Counted from the stretch's first letter, positions 46,362-55,915 are shown. The stretch is 64,000 bases of DNA from Enterobacter hormaechei subsp. xiangfangensis (GCF_001729785.1 NZ_CP017183.1:4278001-4342000), one strand, 5' to 3'. Numbers and translations: made by a program. The notes: generated from the sequence alone by a model not told the origin.

Positions 46362-46397
46362 CTTTCCCTGCAAGCGAACATCTCGGTGCAGGGAAAG
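46362..46397. other. Long inverted repeat between ftsX and rpoH
   Basis: CTTTCCCTGCA (46362-46372) and TGCAGGGAAAG (46387-46397) form a perfect 11-bp stem with a 14-base loop, 17 bases past the ftsX stop codon. No T-run follows on the minus strand. It could terminate or protect the ftsYEX mRNA; it is also near the upstream end of the rpoH promoter region. Confidence 0.55.
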
Positions 46398-46414
46398 ATT
46401 ATATCACGCTTTTA

Positions 46415-47470
46415 TTAGTCGGGAGTAAAGTGGCGTAAATGTTGAACCGTTGCCAGCCATGCCGCCACCCAGCCGATCATGGAGCACACCAGCAGTAACA
46501 GCAGGCACTCATCGAAACCTAAACCACTGATATCAAACTTAGTTCCGAAAACCTGCGCCACCTCGGTGACGGCTGACGACAGCCGCATCACCAAAATTTC
46601 TGACAATATCAATGAAAGAAATGCACCAGAAAAACCTAATAACGCGCCGCCGTAAAGGAACGGGCGGAGGATGAAACCATCCGTTGCGCCAATCAGTTTC
46701 TGCACGTTGATGGTATCGCGACGGGCGAAGATGCTCAGGCGCACGCTATTACCGATGACGAGGAACACCGCCGCCACCATCAGCACGCCGATCATCGCCG
46801 ACACGCGTCCTACCAGCCCGGTCAGGGCGGCAAGACGGGCAAACCAGCTGTCGTCCATGCGCACTTCATCAATCCCGTTAATGCGGGTAATGCGGTCGCG
46901 CAGGGTGTTGAGCGAATCCGTGCCCTGGAAATCGAGTTTCGGGATCACCACCGCCACCGCGGGCAGCGGGTTCTCTTCAAGCATATCCAGCGCGCCGCCA
47001 AATCCGGACCAGTTGCGGAATTCGCCCAGCGCTTCATCGCGGGAGAGATAGTTCACCTTTTCCACGCCCTGCTCGGCCTGAATCTGCCCCACTACCTGAG
47101 CCGCCGCGTTATCGTCGAGGGCTTTATCCAGATAAACGGTAATCTGCGGCGACGGATAGTACTGGGACGCCGCCTGGTTTACGTTTTTGTAAACCATATA
47201 GCAGACGCTGGGCAGCGTCAGGGAGATGGCAATCACCATCACCGTCAGGAACGTCGCCAGCGGTTTGCTTTTCAGATCCTGCAACGCGCCCTGGAAGGCA
47301 TACCGCACCTGCTCGTTAAAGACGTTGGTTTTGCGGGAGTTCGGTTTCGGTGTCGCTTTGGCACGCTTAGGCGCATTGCGATTGCCGTCACCACCGCCCT
47401 GAGGCTTGCGGAAACGGTCGAACCGGTTGCTGAACTGCCGAATCTGGTTCATTGCATCACGCTTGTTCAC
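46415..47470 (-). CDS. ftsX: FtsX, divisome ABC-type membrane subunit, GTG start
   Basis: Forms the FtsEX complex that activates septal murein hydrolases through EnvC. The start is GTG at 47470 (coding [14 protein letters not shown]), with GGAGG five bases upstream; it gives 351 residues against 352 in E. coli. A basic cytoplasmic N-terminus, four transmembrane helices and a large periplasmic loop after the first helix are visible. The start lies 14 bases inside the end of ftsE, suggesting translational coupling. Confidence 0.96.
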   Translation of the reverse strand: MNKRDAMNQIRQFSNRFDRFRKPQGGGDGNRNAPKRAKATPKPNSRKTNVFNEQVRYAFQGALQDLKSKPLATFLTVMVIAISLTLPSVCYMVYKNVNQAASQYYPSPQITVYLDKALDDNAAAQVVGQIQAEQGVEKVNYLSRDEALGEFRNWSGFGGALDMLEENPLPAVAVVIPKLDFQGTDSLNTLRDRITRINGIDEVRMDDSWFARLAALTGLVGRVSAMIGVLMVAAVFLVIGNSVRLSIFARRDTINVQKLIGATDGFILRPFLYGGALLGFSGAFLSLILSEILVMRLSSAVTEVAQVFGTKFDISGLGFDECLLLLLVCSMIGWVAAWLATVQHLRHFTPD

Positions 47471-48128
47471 CGTGGCCTCCGTGCAAATGCCCATCGCTCA
47501 GGGTCAGCATACGGTACGAACGGCGGGAGATCAGCCCCATGTCGTGCGTCGCCATCAGTACCGTGACCCCCACGCGGTTAAATTCCTCAAACAGACGCAG
47601 GATCCCTTCAGAGAGGGCATCGTCCAGGTTACCGGTCGGTTCATCCGCCAGCAAAACGGCAGGCTTGTTCACCACCGCACGGGCGATACCCACGCGCTGC
47701 TGCTCACCGCCGGAGAGCTGGATCGGGAAGTTCTTCGCTTTGTCCAGCAGCCCGACCTTATCCAGCGCCGCCGAAACGCGACGGCGGATATCATCGTAAC
47801 TGGCGCCGGCAATAATCAGCGGGATCGCGACGTTATCGAAAACCGTGCGATCCATCAGCAGGTGGTGATCCTGAAAAATCATGCCAATCTGACGACGCAG
47901 GAACGGCACTTCACGGTTCTTAAGACGGCTAATTTCATGGCCGCTGAACCAGATTTTACCGGCGCTTGGCCGCTCGATCCCACAGATCAGCTTGAGCAGG
48001 GTACTTTTCCCCGCGCCGGAATGGCCGGTCAGGAATGCCATCTCGCCTGGCTGGAGGTGGAATGTCACCCCCTGTAGCGCTTGTCTCCCGCCGAGATAGG
48101 CCTTGCTGACGTGTTCAAAGCGAATCAT
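47457..48128 (-). CDS. ftsE: FtsE, divisome ATPase
   Basis: Cytoplasmic ABC ATPase that pairs with FtsX at the division septum. It has 223 residues against 222 in E. coli. Walker [10 protein letters not shown] begins at residue 36, the signature [13 protein letters not shown] and Walker [14 protein letters not shown] are intact. Middle gene of ftsYEX; it starts two bases after the ftsY stop codon. Confidence 0.97.
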   Translation of the reverse strand: MIRFEHVSKAYLGGRQALQGVTFHLQPGEMAFLTGHSGAGKSTLLKLICGIERPSAGKIWFSGHEISRLKNREVPFLRRQIGMIFQDHHLLMDRTVFDNVAIPLIIAGASYDDIRRRVSAALDKVGLLDKAKNFPIQLSGGEQQRVGIARAVVNKPAVLLADEPTGNLDDALSEGILRLFEEFNRVGVTVLMATHDMGLISRRSYRMLTLSDGHLHGGHGEQA

Positions 48129-48130
48129 TG

Positions 48131-49591
48131 TTAGTCCTCTCGGGCAAATAGTGCCTCAATAAAGTCGTCCGCTTTAAACGGACGTAAATCCTCAATACGC
48201 TCGCCCACACCGATGTAACGGATAGGAATGCCGAACTGGTCGGCCACGGAGAAGATCACCCCGCCTTTCGCGGTGCCGTCCAGCTTGGTCAGCGTGATCC
48301 CGGTCAGTCCTACCGCTTCATGGAACAGCTTCGCCTGGCTGATGGCGTTCTGTCCGGTGCTGGCGTCGATAGTCAGCATAATTTCATGCGGTGCATCTTC
48401 GTCCAGCTTCTTCATGACGCGAACGATTTTCTTCAGCTCTTCCATCAGGTGCGATTTGTTCTGCAAACGCCCCGCGGTATCCGCAATCAGCACGTCCACG
48501 TTACGCGACTTCGCCGCCTGGATGGCATCGAAAATCACGGACGCGGAATCCGCGCCGGTGTGCTGAGCAATGACCGGAATATTGTTGCGCTGGCCCCACA
48601 CCTGGAGCTGTTCCACCGCTGCCGCACGGAAGGTATCGCCCGCCGCCAGCATCACCGATTTGCCCTGCTGCTCAAACTGGCGCGCCAGCTTGCCGATGGT
48701 GGTGGTTTTACCCACGCCGTTGACGCCAACCATCAGAATAACAAACGGCATTTTGCCTTCAATATTAAGCGGTTCGTCAACTTTTGCGAGAATTTCACCC
48801 ATCTCGTCTTTCAGCAGGCCGTACAGCGCCTCGGCGTCACGCAGCTGTTTGCGGCTCGCCCCTTCAGTCAGGTTAGCGATGATCTTCCGGGTGGTTTCCA
48901 CGCCCACGTCCGCAATAAGCAGCTGCTCTTCCAGCTCCTCAAACAGATCGTCGTCGATCTTTTTGCCGCGGAACAGACTGATAAATCCGGAACCTAAGTT
49001 TTCTTTGGTTTTGAGCAGGCTGCGTTTCAGGCGCGCGAAGAAACCTTCTTTTGTCGGTTTTTCCTGCTCCTGAACGATCTCTTCTTCGGCCTGCTCTTCC
49101 ACCGGTACGACGATGACCGCTTCTTCAGCCGCTTCCGCCGCCAGCGCCTGGGCTTCCAGCTCTTCGTCGGTCAGCTCTGGCTCAAGTGCCGCCTCTTCTT
49201 CCACCGCCTCAACAATTTCAACGGTTTCCGCTTCGGCCTGCCACTCTTCGGCAGAAACCTCTTCAGCTTTAACCTCTTCCGGCAGCGGCAGCGCTTCGTG
49301 TTCGATAGCGGCCTGCGGCGCTTCGGTAAGGGTTTCAACGATAACCGGCTCTGGCTTCTCGCTCTCCTGAACCTGCTCAGTGACCTCAACCACCTCTTCA
49401 GCAAAGGATTCAATCTCTTCTTTGCTGTGCGCTGGCTCTTCCGCTTCGACAACCGCAGCGGTTTCGACAGGCGTTTCAGGCTGTGACTGCTCTTCTACAA
49501 CCTGCTGTTCTTCGGTTTTCTGTTCTGTTTCTTGCTCTTTTTCACCGAAACCCAACCAGGAAAAGAAGCCACGTTTTTTTTGTTTTGCCAT
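48131..49591 (-). CDS. ftsY: FtsY, signal-recognition-particle receptor
   Basis: GTPase that docks the SRP-ribosome complex to the SecYEG translocon. It has 486 residues against 497 in E. coli; the difference is in the acidic N-terminal A domain, a variable Glu/Ala/Val-rich tract covering about residues 20-180 (runs such as EEQAEEEIVQEQEKPTK). The NG domain follows: GVNGVGKTT (G1), DTAGRLQNK (G3), TKLDGTAKGG (G4 and closing motif). First gene of ftsYEX, divergent from rsmD. Confidence 0.97.
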   Translation of the reverse strand: MAKQKKRGFFSWLGFGEKEQETEQKTEEQQVVEEQSQPETPVETAAVVEAEEPAHSKEEIESFAEEVVEVTEQVQESEKPEPVIVETLTEAPQAAIEHEALPLPEEVKAEEVSAEEWQAEAETVEIVEAVEEEAALEPELTDEELEAQALAAEAAEEAVIVVPVEEQAEEEIVQEQEKPTKEGFFARLKRSLLKTKENLGSGFISLFRGKKIDDDLFEELEEQLLIADVGVETTRKIIANLTEGASRKQLRDAEALYGLLKDEMGEILAKVDEPLNIEGKMPFVILMVGVNGVGKTTTIGKLARQFEQQGKSVMLAAGDTFRAAAVEQLQVWGQRNNIPVIAQHTGADSASVIFDAIQAAKSRNVDVLIADTAGRLQNKSHLMEELKKIVRVMKKLDEDAPHEIMLTIDASTGQNAISQAKLFHEAVGLTGITLTKLDGTAKGGVIFSVADQFGIPIRYIGVGERIEDLRPFKADDFIEALFARED

Positions 49592-49718
49592 CTGCGACTA
49601 CACTCCTCGCGGCGCTATATACAGGGAAGCTAAAAAAATGATGAAATAGTCTAACACTTTACTTAATTGACATCACCGCCCGCAATCGCAGGGCAATGGT
49701 TAACAGAGCTTTCCTGAG

Positions 49719-50321
49719 ATGAAGAAACCCACCCGCGCCCCGGCCGGTCAAATTCGCATTATCGGCGGTCAGTGGCGAGGCCGGAAATTACCGGTGCCGG
49801 ACAGCCCCGGTTTACGCCCCACCACGGACCGCGTTCGCGAGACGCTGTTTAACTGGCTCGCCCCGTCTATGGTAGACGCCAACTGCCTGGACTGCTTCGC
49901 CGGAAGCGGTGCATTAGGGCTGGAAGCGCTGTCGCGCTATGCTGCCAGCGCCACGCTGCTGGAGATGGAGCGTGGCGTCGCGCAGACGTTGCAGCAAAAT
50001 TTGGCTACGCTGAAGGCAACCAACGCCAAAGTGGTGAATACCAACACGCTGAGCTTCCTCGCCCAACAGGGGACGCCGTACAACGTGGTGTTTGTTGACC
50101 CGCCGTTCCGTAAAGGGCTGCTGGAAGAGACGCTATCCCTGCTGGAGCAAAATGGCTGGCTGGCGGACGACGCGCTGATTTACGTTGAAAGCGAAGTGGA
50201 AAATGGTCTGCCGTCCGTTCCCGTTCACTGGGATCTGCACCGCGAGAAGGTCGCCGGCCAGGTGGCTTATCGTCTGTATCACCGTCAGGCACAAGGAGGA
50301 TCCGATGCCAGTACTGATTAA
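49719..50321 (+). CDS. rsmD: RsmD, 16S rRNA m2G966 methyltransferase
   Basis: S-adenosylmethionine-dependent N2 methylation of guanine 966 in 16S rRNA, acting on assembled 30S particles. It has 200 residues against 198 in E. coli. The SAM motif is CLDCFAGSGALGLEALSR and the catalytic motif VFVDPPFRKG. It overlaps yhhL by 17 bases and is divergent from ftsY, as in E. coli. Confidence 0.96.
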   Translation: MKKPTRAPAGQIRIIGGQWRGRKLPVPDSPGLRPTTDRVRETLFNWLAPSMVDANCLDCFAGSGALGLEALSRYAASATLLEMERGVAQTLQQNLATLKATNAKVVNTNTLSFLAQQGTPYNVVFVDPPFRKGLLEETLSLLEQNGWLADDALIYVESEVENGLPSVPVHWDLHREKVAGQVAYRLYHRQAQGGSDASTD

Positions 50322-50586
50322 CGTAGGGCGCGTGCTGATGCTGGGCGTCTGGGCATTTTTGATTTTGAATCTGGTGCACCCGTTCCCGCGTCCGCTGAAT
50401 ATCTTCATTAACGTGGCGCTGATTTTTACCGCGTTCATGCATGCCTTACAGATGGTGATGCTGAAAAACGGACTGCCGAAAGATAGCCCACCGATGACCG
50501 GCTGGCAGCAGCTGCGGGTGTTTATTTTCGGCGTATTTGAGCTGCTGGTGTGGATGAAGAAGTTTAAGGCGCAGGTTAAGAAGTAA
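50305..50586 (+). CDS. yhhL: YhhL, small membrane protein (DUF1145)
   Basis: Inner-membrane protein of unknown function. The ATG at 50305 (MPVLINVGRVLMLGVWAFLILNL) follows AAGGAGGA within the end of rsmD and gives 93 residues; longer in-frame starts upstream lie in rsmD coding sequence and are not used. Three hydrophobic segments are visible; the last ends in a basic tail (MKKFKAQVKK). Translationally coupled to rsmD. Confidence 0.9.
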   Translation: MPVLINVGRVLMLGVWAFLILNLVHPFPRPLNIFINVALIFTAFMHALQMVMLKNGLPKDSPPMTGWQQLRVFIFGVFELLVWMKKFKAQVKK

Positions 50587-50587
50587 G

Positions 50588-50634
50588 GTGCGGTGTGATG
50601 CCCTCACCCTAACCCTCTCCCACTGGGAGAGGGG
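50588..50634. repeat. GGGAGAGGG palindrome, family A copy 8
   Basis: GTGCGGTGTGATG flank, CCCTCACCCTAA, CCCTCTCCC, ACT, GGGAGAGGG. It starts directly after the yhhL stop codon and lies between convergent yhhL and yhhM. Confidence 0.8.
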
Positions 50635-50646
50635 ACCGATCGCGCA

Positions 50647-51003
50647 TTATTCAGCCCTAAAACCTACAAAACGCGACCCTTTATAGCTCAACGTGCCTTT
50701 CTCTCCCACCGTCAGCTGATGGTACTGCTGCGCCTCCAGGCGGAAGGTCATCTCCAGCCCGCCGGTTTCCGGCTTAAAGCTCGCTTCATAGCGCATCGTT
50801 GTGCCCGCAGGCGTCACCTGCTGCTGGCGGGAGCGGCGGTCGTTAAGCGGCTTTTCGCGTTTGTTCGTCACCACCACGCGCTTTTGCATCAGCGGCGCGG
50901 CATCGTTATCCGCCTTCTCACGGCGCTGCTGCACGAAGCGAAACGAGGCGGCAATGACGATAATCGCCACCACGATAATGAAAAACAGCGGCATCTTGCT
51001 CAT
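50647..51003 (-). CDS. yhhM: YhhM, DUF2500 protein
   Basis: Protein of unknown function, 118 residues against about 119 in E. coli. An N-terminal membrane anchor (MPLFFIIVVAIIVIAASFRFVQQRR) is followed by a soluble domain with the conserved ETGGLEMTFRLEAQQYHQLTVGEKGTLSYKGSRFVGF. It is divergent from yhhN. Confidence 0.92.
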   Translation of the reverse strand: MSKMPLFFIIVVAIIVIAASFRFVQQRREKADNDAAPLMQKRVVVTNKREKPLNDRRSRQQQVTPAGTTMRYEASFKPETGGLEMTFRLEAQQYHQLTVGEKGTLSYKGSRFVGFRAE

Positions 51004-51132
51004 TGAAAAATCCCATCAGATTATGCGGAATTCAGGATACCTCGCCTGCCCCGGCATTGCCAAACGCCCGCTCGCGTCACTACACTGGATCAGGAACTGA
51101 TCATTCAGCCTCAACAGTTACAGGGAGTTAAT

Positions 51133-51759
51133 ATGCTTTGGTCATTTATCGCTGTCTGTTTTTCCGCATGGCTTTACGTCGATGCGTCCTACCGTGGCCC
51201 AGCCTGGCAGCGCTGGTTATTTAAACCCGTCACGCTATTACTCCTGCTGTTGCTTGCCTGGCAGGCCCCGATGTTTAACGCCGTTATCTATCTTGTCCTC
51301 GCGGGGCTGTGTGCTTCCCTGATTGGCGATGCCTTAACCTTGCTGCCGCGTCAGCGCCTGCTGTACGCCGTGGGGGCGTTCTTCCTGTCACATCTGCTCT
51401 ATACCATCTACTTTGCCAGCCAGATGACGCTCTCCTTCTTCTGGCCACTGCCGCTGGTGCTGCTGGTGATTGGCGCCCTGCTGATCGCGGTGATCTGGTC
51501 GCGTCTGGAAGAGATGCGTCTGCCGGTCTGTACGTTTATCGCTATGACGCTGGTGATGGTGTGGCTGGCGGGCGAGCTGTGGTTCTTCCGTCCGACGGCG
51601 CCTGCAATGTCTGCGTTCTTCGGTGCCGCACTGTTGCTGTTGGGTAATATCGTCTGGCTGGGCAGCCACTATCGTCGCCGCTTCCGTGCGGATAATGCGA
51701 TTTCCGCCGCCTGTTACTTTGCCGGACACTTCCTGATTGTGCGTTCGCTGTATATCTAA
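51133..51759 (+). CDS. yhhN: YhhN, TMEM86-family membrane protein
   Basis: Inner-membrane protein of 208 residues, as E. coli, with about eight hydrophobic helices. The family includes mammalian TMEM86 lysoplasmalogenase; the bacterial role is not settled. Conserved blocks are [23 protein letters not shown] ([14 protein letters not shown]) and the C-terminal [11 protein letters not shown]. It ends 7 bases before the zntA -35 element. Confidence 0.92.
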   Translation: MLWSFIAVCFSAWLYVDASYRGPAWQRWLFKPVTLLLLLLLAWQAPMFNAVIYLVLAGLCASLIGDALTLLPRQRLLYAVGAFFLSHLLYTIYFASQMTLSFFWPLPLVLLVIGALLIAVIWSRLEEMRLPVCTFIAMTLVMVWLAGELWFFRPTAPAMSAFFGAALLLLGNIVWLGSHYRRRFRADNAISAACYFAGHFLIVRSLYI

Positions 51760-51766
51760 ATAACGC

Positions 51767-51798
51767 TTGACTCTGGAGTCGACTCCAGAGTGTATGCT
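51767..51798 (+). promoter_or_regulatory. ZntR-controlled promoter of zntA
   Basis: -35 TTGACT (51767-51772) and -10 TATGCT (51793-51798) are 20 bp apart, the stretched spacing of MerR-family promoters. Between them lies a perfect 22-bp palindrome, 51770-51791, with half-site ACTCTGGAGTC. Zn(II)-loaded ZntR bends such DNA to allow transcription. zntR itself is not in this window. Confidence 0.93.
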
Positions 51799-51835
51799 GC
51801 GGTTAATGAGAAAATTATCATTACCGGAGACTGCC

Positions 51836-54007
51836 ATGTCGACTCCAGAAACACCTAAAAAAGTTCCCCAATTCTCGGCACTTAAGCTCAGCCCGGTTCC
51901 GCCAAAAGAGGACTGCTGCTGCGAGGGCGCGTGCGAAACCCAGACCGAAGCGCTGCCTGAAAGCGGCAACCGCTACAGTTGGGTGGTCAACGGCATGGAC
52001 TGCGCGGCCTGCGCCCGCAAAGTGGAAAATGCGGTGAAGCAGGTGCCAGGCGTGAATCACGTTCAGGTGCTGTTCGCTACCGAAAAGCTGCTGGTCAGCG
52101 CCGAAAACGACGTCAGCAGACAGGTTGAAGCCGCCGTCAGCAAAGCGGGTTATACCCTGCGCAGCGAAACGGCGCCCGCAGAAAAAACGTCCCCGCTAAA
52201 AGAAAATCTGCCCCTTATCACCCTCATCATCATGATGGCCCTGAGCTGGGGGCTGGAGCAGATCAACCACCCATTCGGCAACCTGGCGTTTATCGCCACC
52301 ACGCTGGTTGGCCTGTTCCCGATTGCGCGTCAGGCGCTGCGTCTGATGAGAAGCGGCAGCTGGTTTGCCATCGAAACGCTGATGAGCGTGGCGGCTATCG
52401 GGGCGCTGTTTATTGGCGCGACGGCGGAAGCGGCGATGGTGCTGCTGCTGTTCTTAATTGGCGAACGCCTTGAGGGCTGGGCGGCGAGCCGGGCGCGTAA
52501 AGGGGTGAGCGCGCTGATGGCGCTGAAGCCGGAAACCGCCACGCGGGTTATTGATGGTCAGCGTGAAACGGTCGCCATCAACACCCTGCGCCCGGGCGAC
52601 GTGATTGAAGTGCCCGCAGGCGGACGCCTGCCAGCCGATGGGGCCCTCGTTACTGCCACCGCAAGTTTTGACGAAAGTGCCCTGACCGGAGAATCCATCC
52701 CGGTAGCGCGCGCGGCGGGTGAAAAGGTGCCTGCGGGCGCCACCAGCGTCGACCGACTGGTGCAGTTGACGGTCCTTTCCGAACCGGGCGACAGCGCCAT
52801 CGACCGCATCCTCAGGCTGATTGAAGAGGCCGAGGAGCGCCGCGCGCCGGTAGAACGCTTTATCGATCGCTTCAGCCGGATTTACACCCCCGCCATCATG
52901 CTGGTGGCGCTGCTGGTCACCGTCGTCCCGCCGCTGTGCTTCGGCGCGCCGTGGGAGGGCTGGATTTACAAAGGGCTGACGCTGCTGCTGATCGGCTGTC
53001 CGTGTGCGCTGGTGATCTCCACCCCGGCGGCGATTACCTCAGGGCTGGCGGCGGCGGCACGTCGCGGGGCGCTGATTAAGGGCGGCGCGGCGCTGGAACA
53101 GCTGAGCCAGGTTCAGCACATCGCCTTCGATAAAACCGGCACGCTGACCGTCGGCAAGCCGCAGGTGACCGGCGTGTATCCGCAGGACATCAGTGAAGAC
53201 GCCCTGCTGACGCTGGCCGCTGCCGTGGAGCAGGGCTCCACTCACCCGCTGGCGCAGGCGATTGTGCGAGAAGCGCAGTCGCGCGGGCTGAACATCCCTC
53301 CGGCAACCGCCCAGCGAGCGCTGGTCGGGTCAGGGATTGAAGCTGTGGTCGAAGGCAAAAAAGTGTTGATCGCCTCGGCAGGCGCGTTCCCGAATCCACA
53401 GGTTGAGGCATTAGAGCAGGCCGGGCAGACGGTCGTTGCCGTGATGCAGGACGGTGTACTGATGGGCATGCTGGCGCTGCGCGACACCCTGCGCGACGAT
53501 GCGAAAGGCGCCGTCGACGCGCTGCACAGGCTGGGAGTACAGGGTGTGATCCTGACCGGCGATAATCCGCGCGCGGCGGCGGCGATTGCCGGTGAGCTGG
53601 GGATGGAGTTTAAGGCCGGATTGTTGCCTGCGGATAAAGTCAGCGCGGTAACCGAGCTGAACAGCAACGCCCCGCTGGCGATGGTCGGGGACGGGATAAA
53701 CGATGCCCCGGCAATGAAAGCTTCCACCATCGGCATTGCGATGGGCAGCGGCACCGACGTGGCGCTGGAGACCGCCGACGCGGCGCTGACGCACAACCGC
53801 CTGACCGGGCTGGCGCAGATGATAGATCTTGCGCGGGCGACGCGGGCCAATATTCGGCAGAACATCGGCATTGCGCTGGGTCTGAAGGGGATTTTCCTGG
53901 TCACCACGCTGCTCGGCATGACCGGACTGTGGCTGGCGGTGCTGGCGGATACGGGGGCGACAGTGCTGGTTACGGCGAACGCGTTGCGGCTGTTGCGCCA
54001 AAGGTAA
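51836..54007 (+). CDS. zntA: ZntA, Zn/Cd/Pb P1B-type ATPase
   Basis: Inner-membrane efflux ATPase for zinc, cadmium and lead. The ATG at 51836 (MSTPETPKKVPQF) gives 723 residues against 732 in E. coli. An N-terminal Cys cluster (Cys27-29, Cys33) and the metal-binding fold with GMDCAAC (Cys56, Cys59) precede the pump. The membrane metal site is CPC in IGCPCALVIS, the phosphorylation site DKTGT, and the hinge GDGINDAPA. Controlled by ZntR at the promoter just upstream; followed by a stem-loop and a repeat. Confidence 0.97.
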   Translation: MSTPETPKKVPQFSALKLSPVPPKEDCCCEGACETQTEALPESGNRYSWVVNGMDCAACARKVENAVKQVPGVNHVQVLFATEKLLVSAENDVSRQVEAAVSKAGYTLRSETAPAEKTSPLKENLPLITLIIMMALSWGLEQINHPFGNLAFIATTLVGLFPIARQALRLMRSGSWFAIETLMSVAAIGALFIGATAEAAMVLLLFLIGERLEGWAASRARKGVSALMALKPETATRVIDGQRETVAINTLRPGDVIEVPAGGRLPADGALVTATASFDESALTGESIPVARAAGEKVPAGATSVDRLVQLTVLSEPGDSAIDRILRLIEEAEERRAPVERFIDRFSRIYTPAIMLVALLVTVVPPLCFGAPWEGWIYKGLTLLLIGCPCALVISTPAAITSGLAAAARRGALIKGGAALEQLSQVQHIAFDKTGTLTVGKPQVTGVYPQDISEDALLTLAAAVEQGSTHPLAQAIVREAQSRGLNIPPATAQRALVGSGIEAVVEGKKVLIASAGAFPNPQVEALEQAGQTVVAVMQDGVLMGMLALRDTLRDDAKGAVDALHRLGVQGVILTGDNPRAAAAIAGELGMEFKAGLLPADKVSAVTELNSNAPLAMVGDGINDAPAMKASTIGIAMGSGTDVALETADAALTHNRLTGLAQMIDLARATRANIRQNIGIALGLKGIFLVTTLLGMTGLWLAVLADTGATVLVTANALRLLRQR

Positions 54008-54011
54008 AAGT

Positions 54012-54036
54012 GAAACGGCAACCGGGTTGCCGTTTC
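54012..54036 (+). terminator. Stem-loop terminator of zntA
   Basis: GAAACGGCAAC, CGG loop, GTTGCCGTTTC: an 11-bp perfect stem starting 5 bases past the zntA stop codon, followed by TCGTGTTTG, a short T-rich tail. Confidence 0.75.
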
Positions 54037-54047
54037 TCGTGTTTGCC

Positions 54048-54093
54048 CCCTCTCCCCGCGGGAGAGGGCCGGGGTGAGGGCATCAGGCCGCAC
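54048..54093. repeat. GGGAGAGGG palindrome, family A copy 9
   Basis: CCCTCTCCC, CGC, GGGAGAGGG, CCGGGGTGAGGGCATCAGGCCGCAC: right half of the full element with its outer flank. It lies between convergent zntA and the TRAP gene dctM, ending four bases before the dctM stop codon. Confidence 0.8.
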
Positions 54094-54096
54094 GCA

Positions 54097-55383
54097 TCAC
54101 TGCATCCCTAGCAGCCCCGGCAACCACAATGAAATCGCCGGGATGTACGTCACCATCCCCAGCACCACCAGCAACATACCGTAAAACGGCAGCATCGCCC
54201 GCACCACGTGCTCGATCTTCTGCTTACTCACCGCGCTCGCCACAAACAGCACCGATCCGACCGGCGGCGTGATCAGCCCAATCCCCAGGTTCACCATCAT
54301 GATCATCCCGAAATGCACCGGGTCGATACCCAGTGCATTGGTCACCGGCAGCAGCACCGGGGTCAGGATCAGGATGATCGGCGCCATGTCCATCAGCGTG
54401 CCAATCAGCAGCAGCATGATATTGAGGTACATCAGGATCACGTATTTGTTATCGGAGAGCGACGTGAAGAATTCGGTGATGCGCATCGGCAGCTGCATGT
54501 AGGTCATTACCGCGCCAAACGCCGCGGCAAAGCCAATCAAAATCATCACGATGGTGACGGTTTTCACCGTGCGGCACATCAGCTTCGGCAGTTCGCTCCA
54601 TTTATAGTCGCGGTAGATAAACATGGTGACGAAAAACGCCCACAGGCAGGCCACGGCGGCAGATTCGGTCGCCGTGAATATCCCGGACAAGATCCCGCCG
54701 AGGATAATCACCACCGTCATCAGCCCCCACAGGGCATCGAGCATGATTTTCAGCGCCTGCCTGAACGGGATTTTGTCCCCCTTCGGATAGCCGCGCTTGC
54801 GGGCGAAGCACAGGCAGAGCACCATCAGGCTCACGCCCAGCAGCAGGCCCGGCAGCACGCCCGCGATAAACAGCGTGGCGATGGAAACCGTTCCCCCTGC
54901 CGCCAGGGAGTAAATCACCGAGTTGTGGCTGGGCGGGATCAGGATCGCCTGCACCGACCCGCTGGCCGTCACCGCCGCCGCGTATTCGCGCGGATAGCCC
55001 TTCTTCTCCATCTCCGGGATCATCACGCTGCCGATAGACGCCGTATCCGCCACCGACGAGCCGGAAATCGCGCCGAAGAACGTTGATGCCACGATGTTCA
55101 CCAGCGACAGCCCGCCGCGAATAAAGCCGACAAAAACGTACGCGAAGTTAACCAGCCGTCGGGCAATACCCCCTTCCGCCATGATCGCCCCGGCAAGAAT
55201 GAAGAACGGGATCGCCAGCAGGGTAAATTTATTCACTCCACTGGTGATCTGGATCATCAGCGCCTCCAGCGGCAGGTCAATCCACAGCGCGCCCGCCACG
55301 GCGCTTAAGCCGACGGCGAAGGCCACCGGCATCCCCAGCGCCAGCAAAATGGCGAGGGTGAATAACAAAACAAAAGCATCCAT
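54097..55383 (-). CDS. TRAP transporter large membrane subunit (DctM type)
   Basis: Main permease of a TRAP carboxylate transporter, driven by a sodium or proton gradient. It has 428 residues, the usual length, with about 12 hydrophobic segments. Family motifs: FFGAISGSSVADTASIGSVMIPEM near residue 110, PPSHNSVIYSLAAGG near 150 and NLGIGLITPPVGSVLFV near 370. It is last of a P-Q-M operon, 10 bases after the Q gene. The substrate cannot be read from this subunit. Confidence 0.92.
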   Translation of the reverse strand: MDAFVLLFTLAILLALGMPVAFAVGLSAVAGALWIDLPLEALMIQITSGVNKFTLLAIPFFILAGAIMAEGGIARRLVNFAYVFVGFIRGGLSLVNIVASTFFGAISGSSVADTASIGSVMIPEMEKKGYPREYAAAVTASGSVQAILIPPSHNSVIYSLAAGGTVSIATLFIAGVLPGLLLGVSLMVLCLCFARKRGYPKGDKIPFRQALKIMLDALWGLMTVVIILGGILSGIFTATESAAVACLWAFFVTMFIYRDYKWSELPKLMCRTVKTVTIVMILIGFAAAFGAVMTYMQLPMRITEFFTSLSDNKYVILMYLNIMLLLIGTLMDMAPIILILTPVLLPVTNALGIDPVHFGMIMMVNLGIGLITPPVGSVLFVASAVSKQKIEHVVRAMLPFYGMLLVVLGMVTYIPAISLWLPGLLGMQ

Positions 55384-55393
55384 TGTTCACCCC

Positions 55394-55903
55394 TTAACTG
55401 TGATTGCCGATCAGCACGACCGGACGGTTTTCCTGCGAGCCAAACAGCAGGCGTTCAAGCACAAACAGGATCAAAATGGCCGACCCGACAGGCAGCGGCA
55501 GATAGCTTTCGCCGGAGGTCAGGAGCGGAAACTCCGCCACCGGCTGCTCCCACAGCTCGACGCACAGCCAGTAGCTGTACCAGCACATCAGGCCGGAGAT
55601 GAGCAGCATCAGCAGATCCACCACTCGCGCGCATACTCTTTGCAGCGACGCGGGCAGGCGGTCGGTGAGCATGTTGACCGCGATATGCGACCCGGCGCGA
55701 TAGCTCACCGCCGCGCCGATAAAGGTAAACGTCACCATGCAGATAATGGCGATCGGCTCCGGCCAGGATTCGCCGCGATTGAGCACATAGCGAGAGAAGA
55801 TGCCAATGGGGATCACAATCGTCATCACCAGTAGCGAGAGACCCGCCACCACCATGGCGAGCAGGTACAGACGGTCCATCCACTTCAGGTAGAGTTCGGA
55901 CAT
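55394..55903 (-). CDS. TRAP transporter small membrane subunit (DctQ type)
   Basis: Four-helix membrane subunit that scaffolds the large permease. It has 169 residues. Conserved features are the N-terminal helix, SRYVLNRGESWPEPIAIICMVTFTFIGAAVSYRAGSHIAVNML, and the C-terminal helix before LLFGSQENRP. It lies 12 bases after the P gene and 10 before the M gene. Confidence 0.9.
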   Translation of the reverse strand: MSELYLKWMDRLYLLAMVVAGLSLLVMTIVIPIGIFSRYVLNRGESWPEPIAIICMVTFTFIGAAVSYRAGSHIAVNMLTDRLPASLQRVCARVVDLLMLLISGLMCWYSYWLCVELWEQPVAEFPLLTSGESYLPLPVGSAILILFVLERLLFGSQENRPVVLIGNHS

Positions 55904-55915
55904 ACGTACTCCGGC

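Noticed and set aside
49171..49452. 93-codon Arg/Lys-rich frame inside ftsY
   Set aside because: It is an alternate frame of the acidic low-complexity domain; GAA/GAG-rich codons read out of frame give Lys/Arg runs.
54208..55086. 292-codon open frame antisense to the TRAP permease gene
   Set aside because: Extremely His/Arg/Gln-rich translation and no start signals. It mirrors the hydrophobic codons of dctM.
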